From assembly GCA_902765625.1 (NCBI GenBank), contig CACXAO010000013.1, forward strand, positions 1 to 44,775: a stretch of 44,775 nucleotides of DNA. Reading direction: 5' to 3'. The translations under genes and the position numbers were made by a program. This document shows positions 40,145-44,775 of the stretch, piece by piece. Numbering within the stretch: position 1 is the first letter of the stretch; each line of letters starts with the position of its first letter. This DNA comes from an uncultured Ruminococcus sp. (GTDB lineage Bacteria > Bacillota > Clostridia > Oscillospirales > Acutalibacteraceae). The notes below the pieces were generated by a model. That model saw only the letters and a program-made list of their open reading frames with translations. It was not told the origin of the DNA and did not search any database.

Positions 40145-40666
40145 ATGACAGAAATATTATGGCACGGCAGGGGAGGACAGGGAGCCTTCACCGCCGCAAG
40201 ACTTCTCGGCGACGCGTATTCGCTCAAGGATAACGCGTACGCGTTGGCGTTCCCGTCCTTCGGACCCGAGCGCAGAGGAGCGCCGATCAGGGCGTTCACA
40301 AAGCTCGACCAAAAACCGATCGGCAACCGCAGCGAAATCACCAAATCCAACTACAGCATTTTTCTGGACGACACGCTTTTCAACGCAAAATCATTTCGCG
40401 AGTTGAAACAAAACGGAAAAATACTTTTAAATACAAAGAAGAAGTTCGATGATCCGCGCGTAATTACGCTCGACGGAGACAGTATCGCCGCGCGTATTCT
40501 CGGACTTCCGATCACCAACACTATTTTACTCGGCGCGTTCGCGGCAATATCAAATGAAATTTCTTTAGAAGAAATATACGAGGCTATCCGGCAGACCATG
40601 CCGCGCCGCCTGCATGAAAAGAACATCGCTGCCGTCAAAGCGGCATATGAGGAGGTCGTCGCATGA
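40145..40666 (+). CDS. porG: 2-oxoacid:ferredoxin oxidoreductase, gamma subunit
   Basis: The 173-residue protein is a POR gamma domain: ILWHGRGGQGAFTAARLLGDAY at the N terminus, FPSFGPERRGAPIRAFTKLD, and ITNTILLGAFAAI near the C terminus. In this enzyme family it helps bind coenzyme A. The gene order gamma, delta, alpha, beta with overlapping or near-touching ends matches four-subunit archaeal-type pyruvate or 2-ketoisovalerate oxidoreductases. The actual 2-oxoacid cannot be told from sequence, so the symbol describes the subunit type only. It begins 12 bases after the permease. Confidence 0.88.
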   Translation: MTEILWHGRGGQGAFTAARLLGDAYSLKDNAYALAFPSFGPERRGAPIRAFTKLDQKPIGNRSEITKSNYSIFLDDTLFNAKSFRELKQNGKILLNTKKKFDDPRVITLDGDSIAARILGLPITNTILLGAFAAISNEISLEEIYEAIRQTMPRRLHEKNIAAVKAAYEEVVA

Positions 40667-40953
40667 AGCCGTATCTGAGGGAGTTCGTCCCGACCGCCTT
40701 TGAGGATATTCCCGACGCGACCGCGTATGAAGCAGGCTATCTTGTCACAAAGAACGCGGGCTGGCGCAATGTCCGACCCGTAATCGACTCGAAAAAATGT
40801 GTCGGCTGTCTGAATTGTTATCTGTACTGTCCCGACGGCGTGATATACCGCGAGGGAAACAAGGTGGCGATCGACTACGATTTTTGCAAGGGCTGCGGCA
40901 TTTGCCGCAAAATTTGTAAGCCCGGCGCGATAGAGATGGAGGCGGAAAAGTAA
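40663..40953 (+). CDS. porD: 2-oxoacid:ferredoxin oxidoreductase, delta (ferredoxin) subunit
   Basis: The 96-residue protein carries two [4Fe-4S] motifs, CVGCLNCYLYCPDG and CKGCGICRKICKPG (Cys-x2-Cys-x2-Cys-x3-Cys-Pro), typical of the 2[4Fe-4S] subunit that passes electrons from the thiamine site to external ferredoxin. The N-terminal 55 residues (GWRNVRPVIDSKK) match the Por/Vor delta lead. Its start overlaps the gamma stop by 4 bases and its stop shares a base with the alpha start. Confidence 0.93.
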   Translation: MKPYLREFVPTAFEDIPDATAYEAGYLVTKNAGWRNVRPVIDSKKCVGCLNCYLYCPDGVIYREGNKVAIDYDFCKGCGICRKICKPGAIEMEAEK

Positions 40954-42125
40954 TGGCAAAAGCATTTTTATCAGGCAACGAAGCCTTTGCCTACGGCGTT
41001 CGGCTGGCGCGGCCGCAGGTGATATCCGCCTATCCGATAACGCCGCAGACGATCGTGGTGGAGAAGCTCTCGGAATTTATTGAGGACGGCAGTCTGAAAG
41101 CGGAATTTATTCATGTGGAATCCGAGCATTCGGCGCTGTCCTGTGCGATCGGCGCGTCCTCGGTCGGCGCAAGAGCCTTCACCGCGACATCCTCTCAGGG
41201 CTTGCTCTATATGGCGGAGTGCCTGCCATACGCGGCAGGCGGACGGTTCCCGATCGTGATGATGAACGCGAACCGCTCGACCGCGCTTCCGTGGAATATT
41301 TACGGCGACCAGCGCGATTCGCTCTCACAGCTCGACAGCGGCTGGATCCAGGCGTACGCCGAAAACGCTCAGGAGGCGCTTGACCTCGCGCTGATGAGCT
41401 TTTATATAGCGGAGCACAAAAACGTCAGCACGCCGTATATGGCGAACCTCGACGGCTTTGTGCTCACGCATACCTACGAGGTCGTGGACGTTCCCACAGC
41501 GGAACAGGCGGACGCGTTCCTGCCAAAGTACGCAACAGAGAACAAGCTCGACCTGCAAAATCCGCGAAATCTCGCTTTTTCGGCAGGACCCGACAGCAAC
41601 ACTATTTTCAAATACAAGGAGCACGTCGGTATTTTGAACGCAAAGTCCGTTATCCAAGAAGCCGAGGATAGATTTGAAACCATCTTCGGCAGGCGATACA
41701 GCGGCTTGACCGAGAGCTACAGAACCGAGGACGCGGATTATATTATCATCACGCTAGGCAGTATCGCCGGACTTGTCCGCGAGGTTGTTGACGCGCTCAG
41801 ACTGGAGGGCAGACGCGTCGGTTTGCTGCGGCTGCGCTATCTCCGTCCGTTCCCGAATGAAGAAATCGCAAATGCCGTCAAAAACGCCAAGGCTGTAGCG
41901 GTTCTGGAAAAGGACATCTCCTTCGGCAACGAGGGCACGGTCTATACCAACGTCAATTCCGCGATGCAAAAGGCAGGAATTAATATTCCGAATTCGAATT
42001 ATATCGGCGGACTCGGCGGTAAGAATATTTCCTCAGAAGAAATAAAGGGCATCTTTGACGAGCTTAAATCACAGAAGTCAGCGGTAAGATTTTTAGGGAT
42101 AGGCGGTGAAGCAAATGGCGGTTAA
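40953..42125 (+). CDS. porA: 2-oxoacid:ferredoxin oxidoreductase, alpha subunit
   Basis: The 390-residue alpha subunit contains the pyrimidine-binding region of the thiamine enzyme: SAYPITPQTIVVEKLSEF at the N terminus, HVESEHSALSCAIGASSVGARAFTATSSQGLLYMAE, and the conserved ANRSTALPWNIYGDQRDSLSQLDSGWIQ block. A transketolase C-terminal-like domain (from about residue 255, DYIIITLGSIAGLVREVVDAL) follows. It decarboxylates a 2-oxoacid to an acyl-CoA with reduction of ferredoxin. It starts on the last base of the delta gene and overlaps the beta reading frame by 11 bases. Confidence 0.92.
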   Translation: MAKAFLSGNEAFAYGVRLARPQVISAYPITPQTIVVEKLSEFIEDGSLKAEFIHVESEHSALSCAIGASSVGARAFTATSSQGLLYMAECLPYAAGGRFPIVMMNANRSTALPWNIYGDQRDSLSQLDSGWIQAYAENAQEALDLALMSFYIAEHKNVSTPYMANLDGFVLTHTYEVVDVPTAEQADAFLPKYATENKLDLQNPRNLAFSAGPDSNTIFKYKEHVGILNAKSVIQEAEDRFETIFGRRYSGLTESYRTEDADYIIITLGSIAGLVREVVDALRLEGRRVGLLRLRYLRPFPNEEIANAVKNAKAVAVLEKDISFGNEGTVYTNVNSAMQKAGINIPNSNYIGGLGGKNISSEEIKGIFDELKSQKSAVRFLGIGGEANGG

Positions 42126-43002
42126 CGCGAAGAATCTGAACGAAACGGAGTTCTTTTACGGCCACAAGGCGTGCGCCGGCTGCGGCGGCAGCTTAGCCGT
42201 CAGAATCGCCTTGAAGGTTCTCGGTGAAAACGCGGTTGCCGTTCTTCCGGCAGGCTGTATGTCGGCGGTCGGCTTCAACTTTCCGCAGCTTTGCTTCGGC
42301 AATAACGCAATTATTTCAACCTTTGCAGGAACCGCTTCCATGCTGACAGGCGTTGAAGCAGGACTGAGAGCGCAGGGCATCACAGACTTTCACGCGGTGG
42401 GCTTTGCCGGAGACGGCGGCACGGCGGATATCGGTTTGCAGGCGCTTTCGGGCGCGATTGACCGCAACGACGATATCTTGTATATCTGCTACGACAACGA
42501 AGCCTATATGAATACGGGTATTCAGAAAAGCTCGCTGACGCCATTCGGAGCGAGAACAACGACGACGCCCGCAGGCAAAAACATCCGCGGCAACCTCAGA
42601 CCAAAGAAAAATATGTTTGAGATCGTCGCTGCCCACGGAATCCCGTACGCCGCAACCGCAAGCGTAGGTTACCTCAACGACTTCATGCGCAAGGTGGAGA
42701 AGGCAAAGAGCATCAAGGGTACGAAGTACATTCACATTCTCGCACCCTGTCCCACGGGCTGGGGTGTGAAAACAGATGAAACAGTGGATATCGCCAAAGA
42801 GGTGGTAGACTGCGGCTTGTGGTACCTTGCCGAGTACGAAAACGGCGAATTTACACTGAATCATCAGCCAAAGGAGTTTTCGAGCGTTGAAAGCTACCTG
42901 AGAAAACAAAGCCGTTTCAAGCACTTAACGGCGGAGGATATTGAAATCATCACACAGTCCCGCGACGCGAAGTGGGAGTTTATTCATAAAAATTTTAATT
43001 GA
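42115..43002 (+). CDS. porB: 2-oxoacid:ferredoxin oxidoreductase, beta subunit
   Basis: The 295-residue beta subunit binds thiamine diphosphate. KACAGCGGSLAVRIALKVLG supplies Cys residues of the proximal cluster, and AGDGGTADIGLQALSGAIDRNDDILYICYDNEAYMNTGIQ holds the GDG-to-N thiamine pyrophosphate motif. Further on are ATASVGYLNDFMRKVEKAKS and the fourth cluster-ligand region LAPCPTGWG. I chose the ATG at 42115, which follows GGCGGTGA; an in-frame GTG at 42106 lies within that site. The gene completes the four-subunit enzyme and is followed 20 bases later by an acyl-CoA ligase gene. Confidence 0.93.
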   Translation: MAVNAKNLNETEFFYGHKACAGCGGSLAVRIALKVLGENAVAVLPAGCMSAVGFNFPQLCFGNNAIISTFAGTASMLTGVEAGLRAQGITDFHAVGFAGDGGTADIGLQALSGAIDRNDDILYICYDNEAYMNTGIQKSSLTPFGARTTTTPAGKNIRGNLRPKKNMFEIVAAHGIPYAATASVGYLNDFMRKVEKAKSIKGTKYIHILAPCPTGWGVKTDETVDIAKEVVDCGLWYLAEYENGEFTLNHQPKEFSSVESYLRKQSRFKHLTAEDIEIITQSRDAKWEFIHKNFN

Positions 43003-43022
43003 GTAGTAAGGAGTAATCAGCA

Positions 43023-44363
43023 ATGAGCAGAGATATAAATAATAAGTATTGGGACGAGGAGCTTGAAACCTTACCCCGTGAGGAACTTGAAAAAAGACAG
43101 CTTGCGGATTTGCAGGAGATCGTCAAATTCGCTTATGATAACGCCCCGTATTACAAGCGTTCGTTTGACGAGGCAGGCGTAAAGCCCGAGGACATCAAAA
43201 CCCTCAAGGACATTCAGAAATTTCCCTTTATCAACAAGAAAACCCAGCGTGATACGCAGGGCGTCGGTTCGTTTTTAGGCGAGCTGGCGGCGGTACCCGA
43301 GGAGGACGTTGTATTTATCTCGACCTCGTCCGGCTCCACAGGCGTACCCACCATGAGTCCGTTCACCAAGAAGGACTTCGATGAGTTTCAGGATACCGAA
43401 AGCCGCTGGTTCTGGCAGGTCGGCATCCGACCGACTGACCGCTATGTTCACGCGCTCAACTTCTCGCTCTATGTCGGCGGCCCGGACGTCATCGGCGCGC
43501 AGAACCTCGGAGCGCTTTGCATCTGGGGCGGTACTCTGCCCAGCGAACGCCTGCTTTTCGTTCTGAAAACCTATCAGCCGACGGTAATCTGGACGTCTCC
43601 GTCCTACGCATGGCAGCTCGGCGAAAAGGCGCTCAAGAGCGGCATTGACCCGAAGAAGGATTTGAATATCAAGAAAATCATCGTTGCAGGCGAGCTGGGC
43701 GGCTCCATTGAAGCCACCAGAAAGGCGATTGAGGACATCTGGGGTGCGGAGGTTTACGACTTCTACGGTCTGTCAGACATCTTCGGCGCGTGCGCAGCAA
43801 TGTGTGAAGCGAAGGACGGTCTGCACATCGCCGAGAATCATATTTTAGTTGAAACTATCGACATCCACACAGGCGAGATTCTCGAGCCCGGTCAGGTCGG
43901 AGAGCTTGTATTCACCACGCTGCGCAAGCATGCCCGTCCGCTGATCCGCTTCCGCACGGGCGACATCGGCTGGATCGACAACACCAAGTGCTCCTGCGGA
44001 AGAACGCACGGCAGAATCCATATTCTGGGCAGAAAGGATGATATGTTCATCGTCTCCGCCGTCAACGTATTCCCGAGCGACATCGAGGCGGTTATCCGCG
44101 AGCACGAGGGCATCACCGGCGAGTATCTTATCCGTATCTTTGAGAAGGATTTCACCAATAAATATGCCGTTGAAATCGAGAAGAACGCCGATAATCCCAA
44201 GTCTGACGACGAGGTCGCGGCTGAGGTTACAGCGGCGTTGAAGGCGCGTATCGGTGTAAAGCCCGCGAGAGTAGTGGTTCATCCCGACGGCGGACTTGAC
44301 ACACGCTCTGAGCACAAATCCAGACGCGTTATCGACGAGCGCACCCTTGACTATAACATCTGA
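43023..44363 (+). CDS. Phenylacetate-CoA ligase (PaaK) family AMP-forming acyl-CoA ligase
   Basis: This 446-residue adenylate-forming enzyme has the PaaK layout: YWDEELETLPREELEKRQLADLQEIVKFAYDNAPYYKRSF at the N terminus, the phosphate loop ISTSSGSTGVPT, YDFYGLSDIFGACAAMC, RFRTGDIGWIDNTKCSCGRTHGRIHILGRKDDM, and a C-terminal ACT-like subdomain. PaaK itself activates phenylacetate; relatives act on other aryl or alkyl acids. Next to a 2-oxoacid oxidoreductase and an aminotransferase it could act on acyl-CoA made from an amino acid (transamination, oxidative decarboxylation, then ligase reaction in either direction). Substrate unproven. Confidence 0.88.
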   Translation: MSRDINNKYWDEELETLPREELEKRQLADLQEIVKFAYDNAPYYKRSFDEAGVKPEDIKTLKDIQKFPFINKKTQRDTQGVGSFLGELAAVPEEDVVFISTSSGSTGVPTMSPFTKKDFDEFQDTESRWFWQVGIRPTDRYVHALNFSLYVGGPDVIGAQNLGALCIWGGTLPSERLLFVLKTYQPTVIWTSPSYAWQLGEKALKSGIDPKKDLNIKKIIVAGELGGSIEATRKAIEDIWGAEVYDFYGLSDIFGACAAMCEAKDGLHIAENHILVETIDIHTGEILEPGQVGELVFTTLRKHARPLIRFRTGDIGWIDNTKCSCGRTHGRIHILGRKDDMFIVSAVNVFPSDIEAVIREHEGITGEYLIRIFEKDFTNKYAVEIEKNADNPKSDDEVAAEVTAALKARIGVKPARVVVHPDGGLDTRSEHKSRRVIDERTLDYNI

Positions 44364-44375
44364 TTTGAGTATAAT
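44347..44375 (+). promoter_or_regulatory. Promoter of the aminotransferase gene
   Basis: TTGACT (44347-44352) within the end of the ligase gene, a 17-base spacer and TATAAT (44370-44375). GGAGG at 44398-44402 follows. Confidence 0.7.
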
Positions 44376-44409
44376 AAGCTAAGCAAAAAACAAAGATGGA
44401 GGCAGCCAT

Positions 44410-44775
44410 ATGCCCGCACTATCCAAACGAACCAAAACCTTTACCGACTCGGTCATCAGGCGCATGACGCGAATTTCAAATAAATACGGCGCGGTGAATC
44501 TCTCTCAGGGCTTTCCCGATTTTGAACCGCCGCGCGAGCTGCTTGACAGACTCGCCGAGGTCACAAGGGAGGATTTTCACCAGTATTCAATCACATGGGG
44601 CGCGCAGAATTTCCGTGAAGCGCTCGCGAGAAAGCAGTCGCGTCTGATGGGAGTTGACATTGACCCTAACGAAAACATTGTCGTGACCTGCGGCAGCACC
44701 GAGGCGATGATGGCGGCGATGATGACCGTCACAAATCCCGGGGATAAGGTAATAGTGTTCTCACCGTTCTACGAA
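44410..44775 (+). CDS. Class I/II PLP aminotransferase (5' part, cut by window end)
   Basis: The first 122 codons are present. They match fold-type I aminotransferases of the KAT/methionine aminotransferase-like group: NLSQGFPDFEPPRELLDRL (the substrate-contacting SQGFPDF), HQYSITWGAQNFREALARK, and TCGSTEAMMAAMMTVTNPGDKVIVFSPFYE. The PLP lysine lies beyond the window. The likely role is conversion of an amino acid to the 2-oxoacid used by the oxidoreductase upstream. The gene has its own promoter overlapping the ligase gene end and may also be read from the operon promoter. Confidence 0.88.
   Translation, partial: MPALSKRTKTFTDSVIRRMTRISNKYGAVNLSQGFPDFEPPRELLDRLAEVTREDFHQYSITWGAQNFREALARKQSRLMGVDIDPNENIVVTCGSTEAMMAAMMTVTNPGDKVIVFSPFYE

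Noticed and set aside
1-44775. CRISPR arrays, rRNA operons or a replication origin
   Set aside because: No regularly spaced repeats, rRNA sequence, or DnaA-box cluster with dnaA/repA was found.

Overview
The window looks like a chromosomal segment of a gut-type Clostridia bacterium, most likely Ruminococcus-like Oscillospiraceae. Moderate GC, strong AAGGAG ribosome sites, sigma-A-like promoters, LytTR/DUF3021 regulators, a Por-type oxidoreductase and LuxS all fit. This is inferred from gene content, not from a database search.

Layout. 1-1.5 kb: the end of an integrative element (excisionase-like and tyrosine integrase genes). 1.8-4.4 kb: a LytTR regulator, tRNA-Ser(CGA), a four-helix-bundle protein, and an LtrA-like membrane protein gene split by a 141-bp MITE-like insertion with a CTAG target duplication. 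4.4-13.4 kb: housekeeping and surface functions (polysaccharide deacetylase, AraC regulator, secreted beta-helix lipoprotein, HEAT-like protein, GNAT acetyltransferase, CorA, hemolysin III, membrane-anchored amidohydrolase with an AbrB-like regulator). 13.7-21.8 kb: three tandem LytS-like kinase/response-regulator pairs, the second and third clearly paralogous, interrupted by a LytTR-DUF3021 pair. The first kinase and the third regulator each carry a single-base frameshift.

22.1-30.4 kb: the most unusual unit. One promoter drives a STAS anti-sigma-factor antagonist, an NRPS (C-A-T plus the stub of a second C domain), a thioester reductase domain, a MATE transporter fused to an RsbW-like serine-kinase/ATPase domain, and an RsbU/SpoIIE-like phosphatase that also carries an RsbW-like domain. 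This looks like a reductively released peptide (probably aldehyde) pathway wired into a partner-switching circuit. In this genome the NRPS has lost its second module and its reductase is frameshifted.

30.4-44.8 kb: a sulfur region. Shared CCTATT/AATAGG operators precede cysK and a second operon. Next come a reverse transsulfuration set (SAM methyltransferase, luxS, mccB, mccA) and a TIM-barrel amidohydrolase, then a sulfonate/nitrate-type ABC transporter, a four-subunit 2-oxoacid:ferredoxin oxidoreductase, a PaaK-like acyl-CoA ligase and an aminotransferase cut by the window end. Two unannotated Cys-rich leader peptides with terminator hairpins sit in front of the two halves. The first has a well-formed pair of mutually exclusive hairpins, as expected for cysteine-responsive attenuation. 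A small lipoprotein with repeated Asp-Cys-Cys motifs follows the second. In the ABC operon one base appears to have destroyed both the ATPase stop and the permease start.

Several independent frameshifts could be real decay or consensus errors; read-level checks would tell them apart.
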